DNA from: an uncultured Desulfobacter sp. | GTDB taxonomy: Bacteria; Desulfobacterota; Desulfobacteria; Desulfobacterales; Desulfobacteraceae | Assembly: GCF_963677125.1 (NCBI RefSeq) | Contig: NZ_OY781882.1 | Span: 4,052,501-4,116,500, forward strand | DNA: 64,000 nucleotides | Direction: 5' to 3' | Shown here: piece after piece, positions 44,206 to 53,461 of the stretch | Numbering within the stretch: the stretch's first letter is position 1 | Layout: each line of letters opens with the position of its first letter | Made by a program: the position numbers and the translations under genes | Notes under the pieces: model-generated | The model's input: only the letters and a program-made list of their open reading frames with translations | Database searches by the model: none | What the model was told of the DNA's origin: nothing

Positions 44206-45015
44206 TTAGCAGGTATCGCCGGACTTCCAGTCCGCAAGCTTATCCCATTGGCTTTCAGCAGGCGGGTGTTTCGTCAAGTGAAATTTTGCATATTTATAAA
44301 ATGTTCCCTCAAAATTACCAAGGGCAATGATGAATCCCGGCCAACCGTCCAAAAAACCAAGTTTTAGAATATATAGAGAGAATGCCGCCCAAAGACCGTG
44401 GGTTATTGCCTTGAACAAACCGGGGGGTTTTCCCGATTCAATGAGTTTTTCCGCCCCCAGGGTGGAATATCGGTTGGCTTTATGGATCACTTCCTCAAGA
44501 TTTTTATATGGAATCTGGAAAATATGGGATTTTAAATAACCACAGGGTTTGTCACTTAAAACATCATAGCGTTCATGGACCGCATCCGGCTTGAATGTTA
44601 ATACCCCTTTTCGAAACAATTGGGGTTGGCGGTAATCCGGGTAAAAACCTGAATGACGAATCCATTTGCCCAAAAAATAGTTGCGTCGTGGAACATAATA
44701 GGCATCCAGGCTGTCCGCGGCATTGACAATGGACAATATCTCTTGTTTAGCCTGTTCGGTACAACGTTCGTCAGCGTCCAGGCTGAAAATCCAATGATGA
44801 GAGCAGGCGGCGATGGCCTCATTCCTGAGATTTCCAAATCCGGTGAAATCAATCTGAACCACCCGGGCCCCTTTTTCCTGAGCAATCAGCGCAGTATCGT
44901 CTGTGCTGTGAGAATCTGCCACCACAATTTCATCCGCCCAGGAAACACTGTCCAAGGCATCTTTAATTTTGTCCGCCTCATTGTAAGCTATTATATATAC
45001 GGAAATTTTCTTCAT
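44206..45015 (-). CDS. GT2-family glycosyltransferase, WaaE/KdtX-like
   Basis: Protein of 269 residues. SVYIIAYNEADKIKDALDSV, EIVVADSHSTDDT and FSLDADERC (the DxD metal site) give a GT-A fold family 2 enzyme. The mid-section YFLGKWIRHSGFYPDYRQPQ and the C-terminal KYAKFHL resemble LPS inner-core glucosyltransferases of the WaaE/KdtX group. It probably acts at the cytoplasmic face of the inner membrane on the LPS core. A GGAGATATA ribosome site precedes ATG 45015. Confidence 0.85.
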   Translation of the reverse strand: MKKISVYIIAYNEADKIKDALDSVSWADEIVVADSHSTDDTALIAQEKGARVVQIDFTGFGNLRNEAIAACSHHWIFSLDADERCTEQAKQEILSIVNAADSLDAYYVPRRNYFLGKWIRHSGFYPDYRQPQLFRKGVLTFKPDAVHERYDVLSDKPCGYLKSHIFQIPYKNLEEVIHKANRYSTLGAEKLIESGKPPGLFKAITHGLWAAFSLYILKLGFLDGWPGFIIALGNFEGTFYKYAKFHLTKHPPAESQWDKLADWKSGDTC

Positions 45016-45084
45016 AGTTTATATATCTCCTTTACTTGTAAGCGTTAACTATTCCTTTCAGTTGCCATCTCGAATAATTCATTA

Positions 45085-45708
45085 TTATTGACTTGGGTGA
45101 TTCTTCAATCGTGACCGGCGCTGCCATTTGCGCCAGTAAAAAAAGCTGGCAATCCCGCATCCGGCAGCCAGGAACAGGGTGGCCCAATGCAGGTTCTGGA
45201 GTACCAGCGCTTGATTTTTACCGAACCAGTACCCCAGGCCGGCAAGCACCAGCACCCACAGGCCTGCCCCCATAGCCGTAGCAATGCAAAAGGCGGCCAG
45301 GTTCATCCGGGCCAGGCCTGCCGGCAGCGAGATATATTGACGAATCACCGGCAGCAGGCGTCCGGTGAACATGCTTACAGGCCCGTGATGGGCAAAAAAC
45401 CGGTCAGCCTTTTCCAGGGATTCCGGGCTGATCAGAAGATAACGTCCATATTTTTCAAAAAACGGCCGGCCGAATGCCATGGCCAGCCAGTAGTTAAAGA
45501 CCGCGCCCACCAGACTTCCCATAGTACCGCAAAGCACAACCATGCCTATGTTCATCTTCCCGGTGGTTGCAAGATAGGCCGCCGGCGGGATCACCACCTC
45601 GCTGGGAAAGGGAAAGAAGGATGACTCCAGAGCCATTAGCAGAACAATGCCCGGATATCCCCACTGTCCCACGGTATCTGCAAACCAGGTAATAAACGAA
45701 TGAAACAT
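45085..45708 (-). CDS. DedA-family membrane protein
   Basis: Protein of 207 residues from ATG 45708, with GGAGGT upstream; the open frame extends to 45888 without a ribosome site. About five membrane segments; LLMALESSFFPFPSEVVIPPAAYL and FTGRLLPVIRQYISLPAGLARM (split here as FTGRLLPVIRQ and SLPAGLARM) are DedA signatures. Members are thought to be lipid flippases, including undecaprenyl-phosphate recycling. Their loss often affects envelope integrity and polymyxin resistance, which suits the nearby arn operon. A decayed copy of this gene lies at 46261-46350. Confidence 0.9.
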   Translation of the reverse strand: MFHSFITWFADTVGQWGYPGIVLLMALESSFFPFPSEVVIPPAAYLATTGKMNIGMVVLCGTMGSLVGAVFNYWLAMAFGRPFFEKYGRYLLISPESLEKADRFFAHHGPVSMFTGRLLPVIRQYISLPAGLARMNLAAFCIATAMGAGLWVLVLAGLGYWFGKNQALVLQNLHWATLFLAAGCGIASFFYWRKWQRRSRLKNHPSQ

Positions 45709-46035
45709 ATCAATACCTCCTGTGTTTAAATTACAGCGGCGGCAGTATAGCCATATGGCGAACTCGCCTGTGGCTGCTGTTTTTGCCAATATACTCTCAC
45801 CATTATGAAGAAAGTATGAACAAAAAGAGGCCGGATTTTGCCGGTTTGTATGGGGAGGCTTTTCGAATTCGGGGAGGGCTAAGCCCAAAACAAAAGTACA
45901 TAACCCACCACAGGATTAATCATCTCGTTTCTAAATTTTAATTTTTCCTGCAAATCTTCACGAAATTTTCATTCTAGTGGGTCTATTTATATGGGAGGTA
46001 ATGAATTTTTAGTTTGTCGAAGAAAGGAGAACGAT
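45709..46035. other. Divergent region between dedA and two tiny ORFs
   Basis: Holds the dedA ribosome site and, presumably, its promoter and that of the small ORF pair. The open frame that continues upstream of the dedA start to 45888 shows no start signal. Nothing else recognisable. Confidence 0.4.
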
Positions 46036-46137
46036 ATGATTACAAAACGGATGATCTCTAATTACAATAATTCTAAGTTTTCTTTTGCTATTTTTAATCA
46101 ATATTCCATACCGTCTCAAAAAGAGGAAGTGTTATGA
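46036..46137 (+). CDS. 33-residue open frame with strong ribosome site
   Basis: ATG 46036 follows AGAAAGGAGAACG, an excellent ribosome site. The peptide (start MITKRMISNYNNSKFSFAI) has no recognised domain and ends in TGA at 46137, overlapping the next start by 4 nt (ATGA). It could be a leader peptide whose translation controls the downstream membrane peptide, or a small protein in its own right. Too short to confirm from codon use. Confidence 0.45.
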   Translation: MITKRMISNYNNSKFSFAIFNQYSIPSQKEEVL

Positions 46138-46253
46138 AAAAAGTGTTCCTGATTTTAGTTTTGTTTTCATTGATTATGACGGGTTTTTTTTGGCAAGTTT
46201 TCCAAAAGGGTTTGAAAAAAGGGATAAAACTTACAAAGGCAGTTGTATATTAG
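46134..46253 (+). CDS. 39-residue membrane peptide
   Basis: ATG 46134 follows AGAGGAAG at the right distance. The peptide starts MKKVFLILVLFSLIMTGFFW: a short cationic head, one hydrophobic segment (about 4-20), then a basic amphipathic tail (KGLKKGIKLTK). This is the look of small membrane proteins and of type I toxin peptides. It is translationally coupled to the 33-residue frame upstream. A dedA remnant follows. Function unknown. Confidence 0.5.
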   Translation: MKKVFLILVLFSLIMTGFFWQVFQKGLKKGIKLTKAVVY

Positions 46254-46260
46254 TGAGATA

Positions 46261-46350
46261 CCGCTCCCACCAGACTTCCCAGGGTGCCGTGAAGTACACC
46301 CCATCATTGCAGAAATAGGGAAAGAAGTTCGACTCCAGGGCCATGAGCAG
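46261..46350 (-). pseudogene. Decayed dedA fragment
   Basis: 46261-46297 aligns with 45501-45537 of the intact dedA (30 of 37 bases by eye), and 46317-46350 aligns with 45609-45642 (29 of 34). The 71 bases between these blocks in dedA are reduced to 19 here and the frame is broken. On the minus strand the LLMALES...FFP start of the motif can still be read. This is a remnant of a second dedA copy, just past the lptG stop. Confidence 0.75.
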
Positions 46351-46354
46351 GCGA

Positions 46355-47434
46355 CTATTCGATGTAAATTAAAAAAATACCGCCAAGGCAAAGAAAAATC
46401 AGATTACCGGCCCAGGCGGCCACCATTGGCGGCAGGATTTTGGCATATCCTAAAGCGTTGCAAAGTCCGAACGCAAACCAATATAAAAAGCTGATAACTA
46501 TGCCCACACCGATCGCTACGGGCAGATTGTTCCGGGATAGGGAACTCATACCTGTCGCCGCCCCGGCCAAGGCCAGGATCACACTGATAAACGGAAACGC
46601 AAGCTTTCCATTCATGTCCACTGTGTAGGTTGTAGCGTCATACCCTTCTGCCGATATTTGCCGGGTATAGGCCCGAAGCTGGGACCAGCTCATCTCTTCA
46701 GACTGAAGGACAACGGACCCTAAATTTTTGGGTTTAATGCCCAGCTGAAGCGCCATGGTTGGCAGATTTCGAACCACATAGTCGTTTTTTTCAAGATTGA
46801 GGACCTGCTCGGTCACCTCTGTCAAGCGCCATTTCCCATCATGGTATTCACCGGTTTTGGCATCAACTCGTCGAAGTATCTTGAACCCCTTTCCCAGTGT
46901 GGTTGCCGTGATTCCCGCGATTCGTTTATGGGCCGGATCGAAAAAGTCAATATGAAGCATGCGTTGATCCGATTTAATCCAGATATCCGACCGTTTATGA
47001 GAAATGTTTTGGTCTCCGGCCCGCTCTTGATTCCAGATGTGATTGGAAAGGCCCATGGCCGACGGCACTATGGTTTCCCCAAGGAAAAATGCAGACAGCC
47101 CAAGGACCGAGCCGGCAAGAAGCGCAGGCTTGATCAGGAAATATACGGAAATACCTGATGCCTTCAGCGCCATCAGTTCTCTGTTCCGGTTCATCTCGCC
47201 AAAGGTGTAGATTACGGCCAAAAGCAGGCAGGCCGGTGCAAACTGAACAATCATGAAGGGCAGCTTCAGCATGACACACCACAGCCCCCGGATCATGGTG
47301 ACATCGGAATGAAAAAAATCATCGATCCTGGTAAGGTAGTCGATAAAAATAAAAATGGTCAGCAAAATGATCTGGATGATGCAAAAATATCTTGAAAATT
47401 CCTTGAGCCAGTATCTGTGCAGGCAGGCTTTCAT
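46355..47434 (-). CDS. lptG: LPS export permease LptG/LptF family
   Basis: Protein of 359 residues. Three N-terminal membrane helices, a periplasmic beta-jellyroll (about 135-265) and three C-terminal helices form the YjgP/YjgQ family. FGEMNRNRELMALKASGIS is the coupling helix that meets the LptB ATPase, and FPFISVILALAGA opens the C-terminal helices. With LptF and LptB2 it pulls lipopolysaccharide from the inner membrane to the LptC-A-D bridge. It is 79 nt downstream of the arnE-like gene, on the same strand, so modified lipid A and its exporter may share a transcript. LptF is not in the window. Confidence 0.88.
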   Translation of the reverse strand: MKACLHRYWLKEFSRYFCIIQIILLTIFIFIDYLTRIDDFFHSDVTMIRGLWCVMLKLPFMIVQFAPACLLLAVIYTFGEMNRNRELMALKASGISVYFLIKPALLAGSVLGLSAFFLGETIVPSAMGLSNHIWNQERAGDQNISHKRSDIWIKSDQRMLHIDFFDPAHKRIAGITATTLGKGFKILRRVDAKTGEYHDGKWRLTEVTEQVLNLEKNDYVVRNLPTMALQLGIKPKNLGSVVLQSEEMSWSQLRAYTRQISAEGYDATTYTVDMNGKLAFPFISVILALAGAATGMSSLSRNNLPVAIGVGIVISFLYWFAFGLCNALGYAKILPPMVAAWAGNLIFLCLGGIFLIYIE

Positions 47435-47513
47435 AAAGACAGATCCTTTACGCCGCTACCACGGCTTTTACAGTTTGGTGTTGGTTTTCATGCCATGCCT
47501 TTTTGCCTGAAGC

Positions 47514-47885
47514 TCACGCTGAGCGGGTCATCAGCCAGACCCCGATGCAGATAACGGCAATTCCGATCCAGCGCGTCAGACTGAGGCTCTCCTGGAAAAA
47601 GAACCATCCGGCAAAAGCCGTCACAATGTAACCGATGGACAGCAGAGGATAGGCATAACTGACCTCGACTCTGGAGAGCACCAGCAGCCAGACCCCCACA
47701 CTGACGACGTAACAGGTCAATCCGGCCAGAATATAGGGGCTCAAAGCCACGGCAAAAAAAATGTGACTGCTGTTCCGTAAGGAAAACTCAAAATAACCGA
47801 TTTGCCGCATACCCTGTTTGAGTGCCAGTTGGGCGGCAGCGTTCAGCAGGACGCCGAAAATAATCAAAGGAAGGTAGCTGGTCAT
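47514..47885 (-). CDS. arnE: ArnE-like small membrane flippase subunit
   Basis: Protein of 123 residues from ATG 47885, with AAGGAAAA upstream; the upstream in-frame extension lies inside arnT. Four membrane helices of the small multidrug-resistance/EamA kind: LNAAAQLALKQGM, LTCYVVSVGVWLLVLSRVEVS, YAYPLLSIGYIVTAFAGWFF (partly), WIGIAVICIGVWLM. In enterics, ArnE and ArnF together flip undecaprenyl-phosphate-L-Ara4N to the periplasm. Only one such gene is present here, so it may work as a homodimer or with a partner elsewhere. It begins 11 nt after arnT. Confidence 0.8.
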   Translation of the reverse strand: MTSYLPLIIFGVLLNAAAQLALKQGMRQIGYFEFSLRNSSHIFFAVALSPYILAGLTCYVVSVGVWLLVLSRVEVSYAYPLLSIGYIVTAFAGWFFFQESLSLTRWIGIAVICIGVWLMTRSA

Positions 47886-47896
47886 GTTTTTTCCTT

Positions 47897-49579
47897 TTAA
47901 TAGCGCCAAAACACATATCCTGTGGGACCATTCTGGTCTTGAAAAACAGGAGTAGGGAATTGACTCTGCCATTTTGCCGTATTTCTGACCCGGGCAACCA
48001 GGACCGCCTTCCCGGGATTTTTTCGAATCAGGTCGGCTGCGGCGTTGACATCAAGCTGCCTTCCATCGGCATCCGGGTATGTCAATCCGTAGTCCATTTC
48101 ACCGGCCCCGCCGAGTGTATAGACGTCGCTTCGTTTTAAATACCAGCAGACCGCCCTGAGCGAATTTTCATCGGAAATGACAATATCGTCGCGGGTAACA
48201 CTTTGTCTGTACTTTTCCAGGATAGGTCCGGGAGATTTGACTTCACGGGTCTGATCCGGGAGTGTGAAGTGAACTATAAAAAAGAAAAACAAAGGGGCGG
48301 CACTAAAGAGAAGGAGTTTGACCCGCAGATGACGGCTTTTTAAAGACCAGACGCACAGCAGTACAAAAAAGGCCAGGCCGTTAATGACCATTATCACCTT
48401 CCAGGACTCACTGAAAGGCCGGAATCCGTCGAAGCCGAAAATCTGGACCAGGGGGAAGGCAAGCAAAATGATCGCGAACACAATAGCGGTCACAGCCGTC
48501 CCTCCCTGAAAAAGTCGGTTCGGCCCAGATTTCTTAAACAGGTGCCGGAGCCCGGACGCCATGAGAATGGCAAAGGGAGGGAAACAGGGCAGAATATAAG
48601 TGAGAAGCTTTCCCCTGGACAAAGAGAAAAACAAAAAAGGAAAAATCAGCCAGCAGAGACTGACCCGCAGCAGCCGGTTTTTTGAATCGTCCCCGCTGAA
48701 CTGGGCAGCGATTCCCTTGACGGCGGACGGAGCAACAAATGTCCAGGGAATGAACATCGCCGGAGCGGTCAAAAAGAAAAACCAGAAGGATTCGCGGTGC
48801 TGGGCGTTATCTGCCAGAAACCTGCGGATATGTTCGTTCCAAAAGAAAAAATGCCAGAAATCCGGTTCTTTTAAATGAATCATGATGCCCCAGGGCGCTG
48901 CGACAATCACAGCCGTCAGGATCGGCAGCCAGCTCATTCGAAACAGATCCTTGTATCTTCGTTCCAAAACCAGATAGGGGGCAAGGGTCAGCACCGGTAC
49001 GGCCAAAGCAAGAAACCCCTTGGTCAGGAAAGCAAAACCGCAGAAAATACCGGACACCAGCAGCAGTACTTTTTCTCGTGTCGAACCCGGCACCGCTTCT
49101 GTTGATAGGAAAAAACAGGCTATGGTGGCCGTCAAAAAAAATGAAAACAGATTGTCGAGGACAGCGTTGTTGCCCACGCCAAAGACTTCAAAACAAGACA
49201 GAAAAATCAGCGGGGCCAGCAGGTTGTAAAACCTGTCCTCTTCATCTTCTCTGCGGCCTGCATTGCGCATCAGCAAAAAGACCAGGACCGCTGACAAGCC
49301 GACGGAAAGCGCCGATGGAAAGCGCACGGCAAAGTTGTTCTCCCCGAATGTTTTAAGGGATGCGGCATGAACCCAGTAACCCATGACCGGTTTTTCAAAA
49401 TAACGCAGCCCGTTGATATGGGGGGTGATCCAGTCACCGCCTGAAATCATCTCCCTCGGCACTTCGGCATATCTTGTTTCATCCGGCACCACAAGATCTC
49501 TGACCCCCAAAGGCAGGATATAGGCCAGCAGAAAAAAAGAGACCAGCAGCAGGACGGTAAATCTGTTTATGTTGCTCAT
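47897..49579 (-). CDS. arnT: Lipid A aminoarabinose transferase
   Basis: Protein of 560 residues from ATG 49579, with GGAGGAA; it overlaps the arnD stop by 4 nt. A GT83/PMT-type membrane glycosyltransferase with about 12 helices: VVPDETRYAEVPREM holds the first-loop acidic residues, and GLRYFEKPVMGYW and TKGFLALAVP follow the ArnT pattern. It moves L-Ara4N from undecaprenyl phosphate onto lipid A phosphates at the periplasmic face, lowering negative charge and polymyxin binding. Its place between arnD and arnE supports the name. Confidence 0.9.
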   Translation of the reverse strand: MSNINRFTVLLLVSFFLLAYILPLGVRDLVVPDETRYAEVPREMISGGDWITPHINGLRYFEKPVMGYWVHAASLKTFGENNFAVRFPSALSVGLSAVLVFLLMRNAGRREDEEDRFYNLLAPLIFLSCFEVFGVGNNAVLDNLFSFFLTATIACFFLSTEAVPGSTREKVLLLVSGIFCGFAFLTKGFLALAVPVLTLAPYLVLERRYKDLFRMSWLPILTAVIVAAPWGIMIHLKEPDFWHFFFWNEHIRRFLADNAQHRESFWFFFLTAPAMFIPWTFVAPSAVKGIAAQFSGDDSKNRLLRVSLCWLIFPFLFFSLSRGKLLTYILPCFPPFAILMASGLRHLFKKSGPNRLFQGGTAVTAIVFAIILLAFPLVQIFGFDGFRPFSESWKVIMVINGLAFFVLLCVWSLKSRHLRVKLLLFSAAPLFFFFIVHFTLPDQTREVKSPGPILEKYRQSVTRDDIVISDENSLRAVCWYLKRSDVYTLGGAGEMDYGLTYPDADGRQLDVNAAADLIRKNPGKAVLVARVRNTAKWQSQFPTPVFQDQNGPTGYVFWRY

Positions 49580-50502
49580 CGGGACAATTCCTCCAGGTTG
49601 GTGCAGGGTTCGGACAAAACGTCCTGGCAGGAGATCCATCCTTCCCTGCCGGGCGCAGTTGCTTGGATCATCTGTGATGTTTCAATTTCAGGGATGCCGG
49701 CATATACCTCTCCCAGAGGGGCAAGGTCGATTCCCAGCTGCCCGGCACGGCTTAAAAACGCATCAAACAAATCCAGGCAGAGGATTCCCTCGGCCTCGGC
49801 ATGAATGGTCAGCACGTTAAACCGGCCGGGTTGGATCAAACCCAGCAGATGATCGTTATAATTTTCCGGTGTGCACTGCCGGCCAACCAGTTCATCATAG
49901 GTCGGCAGGGTGGTCGGAATCTGGGGGTGACGGTAGCTGAGCCCGTCTATGACCGGATAAAAGGGAGTGGTCCCCCGACAGTCGGACTCAAACCGGAAAG
50001 GAAACTGTTCCAGGGCGGCCAGGGCCTTTGGGGTGACCTTCCAGGCCGGGGCGGCAAAACAGTCCGGTGCCCGGCCGATAACCTTTTCCAGCAGCTCATA
50101 CCCCTTGCGGATATCCTTGGCAACGGTAGCGGTGTCCAGTTTTTCAATGCGGCTCTGCCAGCGGTGGTGATCCCAGGCGTGGAGCCCGACCTCATGCCCC
50201 TCTTTTGCAGCACGGCGCATGGGTTCAGGGCTTTTTTCGCCGATAACGGGTCCGGGCCACAGGGTTCCTTTAAGCAGAATGTCCCATCCGTAGAGGCTGG
50301 CAGCCTTTGTTCTAAACATTTTCACCAAAAAAGCCGGCCGCACCAGCCGCCAAAGATGGCGTCCCATATTGTCCGGCCCCACGGAGAAAAAAAAGGTGGC
50401 GCGGACCTGATGATGCGCCAGCAGGTCCAGCAGCGCCGGAACCCCTTTTCGGGTGCCGCGCAGGGTATCCACATCTATTCGCAAACCAACCCGGGTCTTC
50501 AT
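49576..50502 (-). CDS. arnD: 4-deoxy-4-formamido-L-arabinose-phosphoundecaprenol deformylase
   Basis: Protein of 308 residues of the NodB/polysaccharide deacetylase fold. GLRIDVDTLRGTRKGVPALL, VRATFFFSVGPDNMGRH, GHEVGLHAWDHHRWQ and FAAPAWKVTP match ArnD, with the metal-binding Asp and two His present. It removes the formyl group from undecaprenyl-phosphate-Ara4FN after ArnC transfer. It overlaps arnA upstream by 4 nt and arnT downstream by 4 nt. Confidence 0.93.
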   Translation of the reverse strand: MKTRVGLRIDVDTLRGTRKGVPALLDLLAHHQVRATFFFSVGPDNMGRHLWRLVRPAFLVKMFRTKAASLYGWDILLKGTLWPGPVIGEKSPEPMRRAAKEGHEVGLHAWDHHRWQSRIEKLDTATVAKDIRKGYELLEKVIGRAPDCFAAPAWKVTPKALAALEQFPFRFESDCRGTTPFYPVIDGLSYRHPQIPTTLPTYDELVGRQCTPENYNDHLLGLIQPGRFNVLTIHAEAEGILCLDLFDAFLSRAGQLGIDLAPLGEVYAGIPEIETSQMIQATAPGREGWISCQDVLSEPCTNLEELSR

Positions 50503-52487
50503 CCTTGGGTTTCCACGACAGCCACAGAGTTGAGGAAATATTCCAGGGTCTCTGCCACGGATTGTTCAAAGGGAACCTTTGGGGTCCATCCCAGTATTTT
50601 TTGGGATAACCGAATGGATGGACGCCGATGCTGGACATCCTGGTAACCATCCCCGTAATAGGTACGGGCTTCGATACATTCCGTACCGCTGTCCGGCGGA
50701 AATTCAGACCTTCGCGGATGTGCGGCGAATTTTTCCCTGAGAATGTCGGCAAGGTCGGCCATGCTGTATTCGTTATCCGGGTTGCCGATATTGAAAATCT
50801 GCCCGTTGCATTGGCCGTTTTTATCTTCAATAATTTTAAACAGGCACTCCACCCCGTCCCTGTAATCGGTAAAGCAGCGTTTCTGTTCTCCGCCGTCCAC
50901 CAGGTGGATGGGAGAACCTTCCACCAGGTTTAAGATAAACTGGGTAATCACCCGGGAACTGCCGATTCTGGCCGATTTGAGGGAGTCCAGTTTGGGACCG
51001 ACCCAGTTGAAGGGCCTAAAAATGGTGAAGGGCAGTCCCTGGGTTTTCCCATAGGCCCAGATGACCCGGTCCAGCATCTGTTTGCTGCACGAATAAATCC
51101 AGCGCTGCTTATGGATGGGGCCCAGGACAAAGTTGGAACGATCCTCGTCAAACTCATCATCAGCGCACATGCCGTATACTTCTGAAGTGGAGGGGAAAAT
51201 CAGCCGTTTCTTATATTTTACGCAGTACCGGACGATGCGCAGGTTCTCCTCAAAATCGAGCTCAAAGACCTTCAGGGGGTTCCTGACATACTCGATGGGG
51301 GTGGCAATGGCCACCAGGGGCAGGACAATATCGCACTTTCGGACGTGGTACTCAATCCACTCCCGCATGATGGAAATATCCCCCTCCGTGTAATGAAAAT
51401 CCGGATGTGCCATCAGATCCCGGATGCAGTCAGACCTCAGATCCATGCCGTGGACCTCATAGCGTCCACTGTCCAGAAGTCGTTTACTTAAGTGATTGCC
51501 GATAAAGCCGTTGACGCCGAGAATCAGGACATGCCGCTTGCGGCGTGGGCCGACTACGGACTCTGTTTTGCCGTCAAAAAGCATGCCCGGCGCAAGCTTC
51601 ATCTCCTGGGCAAGCTGTGTTCCTCTCATGTAGAGGCCGTTTTCCTCCTGACCATACCGCACCTCCACTGCATCGGTACCGCAGGCGATACACAAAGGAT
51701 CTATGGAGAGGATGGTGCCCGGAGGCGCATCCGGCACCGATGGTGTCTCTGCCACATCCCAGAAAAGGCATTTCCGGGAACCCAGAAAGGAAAAGGCCCC
51801 GGGATAAGGACGGGTCACGGCCCGAATCAGATTCCTGACATCATGGGCGCTCCGGGTCCAGTCGATCTGTCCGTCTTCGGGCCTTCGGCCGCCGAAATAG
51901 CCTGCGATGGCGTTATCCTGGGGGATACGGGGTGCACGGCTGGCCAGAATTTCGGGCAGAAGATCCGCCAGCAGGTCTTGGGCAGCCGTACCGATCTTAC
52001 GGTGCAGGGTCAAGGCCGTGTCCGTTTCATGAATAGGCACCTGTTTTTGCCCCACAATGTCCCCGTCATCGGGCCGGGGGGTCATGTGGTGGAGTGTGAC
52101 GCCTGTCTCGGTCTCCCCGTTGACCAGTACCCAATTCACAGGACACCGGCCCCGGTAGCGGGGAAGAAGAGAGCCGTGCAGGTTCATGCATCCCCGGGGA
52201 GGGATGGCCAGGATTTCGGGCTTCACCATCTGACGGTAGTAAAAGGAAAAAATCTGGTCTGGGGCAAGGCTTTTGATCCGATTAACCCAAAGGGGATGGT
52301 TGATATCTTCTGGGGCATAGACCGGGATACCCTTGGATGCAGCCAGTTCAGCCACAGAATCAAACCAGACGGCTTCATGGGGATCATCTTCATGGGTGAA
52401 AACCGCCTGAATTTCGTATCCGTGCTCCAAAAGTGCGTTGATGCCGATGCATCCGATATTGTGATAGGCCAGTACAATCGTTTTCAT
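50499..52487 (-). CDS. arnA: Bifunctional UDP-Ara4N formyltransferase/UDP-glucuronate decarboxylase
   Basis: Protein of 662 residues, normal ArnA length. The N-terminal formyltransferase (about 1-300) has the catalytic N102, H104 and D140 at the E. coli positions (MNLHGSLLPRYRG; MTPRPDDGD). The C-terminal Rossmann domain (from about 318: VLILGVNGFIGNHL) has STSEVYG and IYSCSKQMLDR, the Tyr/Lys pair of short-chain dehydrogenases. It decarboxylates UDP-glucuronate to the 4-keto sugar and later formylates UDP-Ara4N. Tight overlaps with arnD and a 2-nt gap to arnC show an operon. Confidence 0.97.
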   Translation of the reverse strand: MKTIVLAYHNIGCIGINALLEHGYEIQAVFTHEDDPHEAVWFDSVAELAASKGIPVYAPEDINHPLWVNRIKSLAPDQIFSFYYRQMVKPEILAIPPRGCMNLHGSLLPRYRGRCPVNWVLVNGETETGVTLHHMTPRPDDGDIVGQKQVPIHETDTALTLHRKIGTAAQDLLADLLPEILASRAPRIPQDNAIAGYFGGRRPEDGQIDWTRSAHDVRNLIRAVTRPYPGAFSFLGSRKCLFWDVAETPSVPDAPPGTILSIDPLCIACGTDAVEVRYGQEENGLYMRGTQLAQEMKLAPGMLFDGKTESVVGPRRKRHVLILGVNGFIGNHLSKRLLDSGRYEVHGMDLRSDCIRDLMAHPDFHYTEGDISIMREWIEYHVRKCDIVLPLVAIATPIEYVRNPLKVFELDFEENLRIVRYCVKYKKRLIFPSTSEVYGMCADDEFDEDRSNFVLGPIHKQRWIYSCSKQMLDRVIWAYGKTQGLPFTIFRPFNWVGPKLDSLKSARIGSSRVITQFILNLVEGSPIHLVDGGEQKRCFTDYRDGVECLFKIIEDKNGQCNGQIFNIGNPDNEYSMADLADILREKFAAHPRRSEFPPDSGTECIEARTYYGDGYQDVQHRRPSIRLSQKILGWTPKVPFEQSVAETLEYFLNSVAVVETQG

Positions 52488-52489
52488 AA

Positions 52490-53461
52490 TTACTCCTTGG
52501 TGCCAATGTCAGTTTGAGATCCACAGGTCGCACCTGTGATTTCCTGGATGAAGAAGCGGGGACGTTCCCGCACATCGTGGTAGATCCGTCCGAGATACTC
52601 CCCGAGAAGCCCCATGCCGACAAACTGGGCGCCTATAAAGAAAAAGAGTATTGCAAACAGGGTGAATATGCCTTCGGCAGCCCACTGGGACCCCCAGGCG
52701 AACCGCAATACGATCAGCAGCAGACCAAATCCGATGCCGCCGGCCGCGATCACCGATCCGATCAAAGACAGAAGCCGAAGTGGGTAGGTGGACATGGAGG
52801 TGAGCAGATCAAACTGAAGGGAAATCAGCTTGAAAAAGCTGTACTTGGATTCCCCCTTTTCCCGTGGGGCGTGATTGACAGGGATCTCAACGGTGCTGCC
52901 GGCAAAACTGTTGGCCAGAATGGGAATAAAGGTTGACCGTTCTCGGCACTGGAGCATGGCCTGGACAATGGGTCGTCGGTAGGCCCTGAGCATGCACCCG
53001 TAATCGGTCATCATCACACCGGTGGCTTGCCGGACAAGCCTGTTGATCACCGCGGATGCGCTACGGCGGAACAGGGAGTCTTTCCGGATTTGGCGCACTG
53101 TGCCCACGACATCCACGCCCCGGTCTATCTCTTCCACAAGTCTGGGGATCTCTTCCGGCGGGTTCTGGAGGTCTGCATCCATGGTTACCACGATGCGGCC
53201 CGAACTTTGTTCCAATCCGGCAAAGACCGCCGGGTGCTGGCCGTAATTGCGATTTAAAAGTATTCCCACGATTTCCGGGTGCTGCTCAGCTGCATATCGA
53301 ATAAGCTCCCTGGATCCGTCCGTGCTGCCGTCATCCACCAGGATGATTTCAAAGGGCCGCCCCAAAAACCTCAGGACGTTAAGGCAGCGGGCGATCAGGT
53401 GGGTGATATTTCCTTTTTCGTTATACACCGGGATGACCAGGGAAATGTCCGGTTCCTTCAC
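52490..53461 (-). CDS. arnC: Undecaprenyl-phosphate Ara4FN transferase
   Basis: Protein of 323 residues. A GT2 domain (VIPVYNEKGNITHLI, LVDDGSTDGSRELI, TMDADLQNPPEEIPRLV) is followed by two C-terminal membrane helices (about 235-305). YGCMLRAYRRPIVQAM and NHAPREKGESKYSFFKL match ArnC. It attaches Ara4FN to undecaprenyl phosphate at the inner membrane. It overlaps arnB by 4 nt. Confidence 0.94.
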   Translation of the reverse strand: MKEPDISLVIPVYNEKGNITHLIARCLNVLRFLGRPFEIILVDDGSTDGSRELIRYAAEQHPEIVGILLNRNYGQHPAVFAGLEQSSGRIVVTMDADLQNPPEEIPRLVEEIDRGVDVVGTVRQIRKDSLFRRSASAVINRLVRQATGVMMTDYGCMLRAYRRPIVQAMLQCRERSTFIPILANSFAGSTVEIPVNHAPREKGESKYSFFKLISLQFDLLTSMSTYPLRLLSLIGSVIAAGGIGFGLLLIVLRFAWGSQWAAEGIFTLFAILFFFIGAQFVGMGLLGEYLGRIYHDVRERPRFFIQEITGATCGSQTDIGTKE

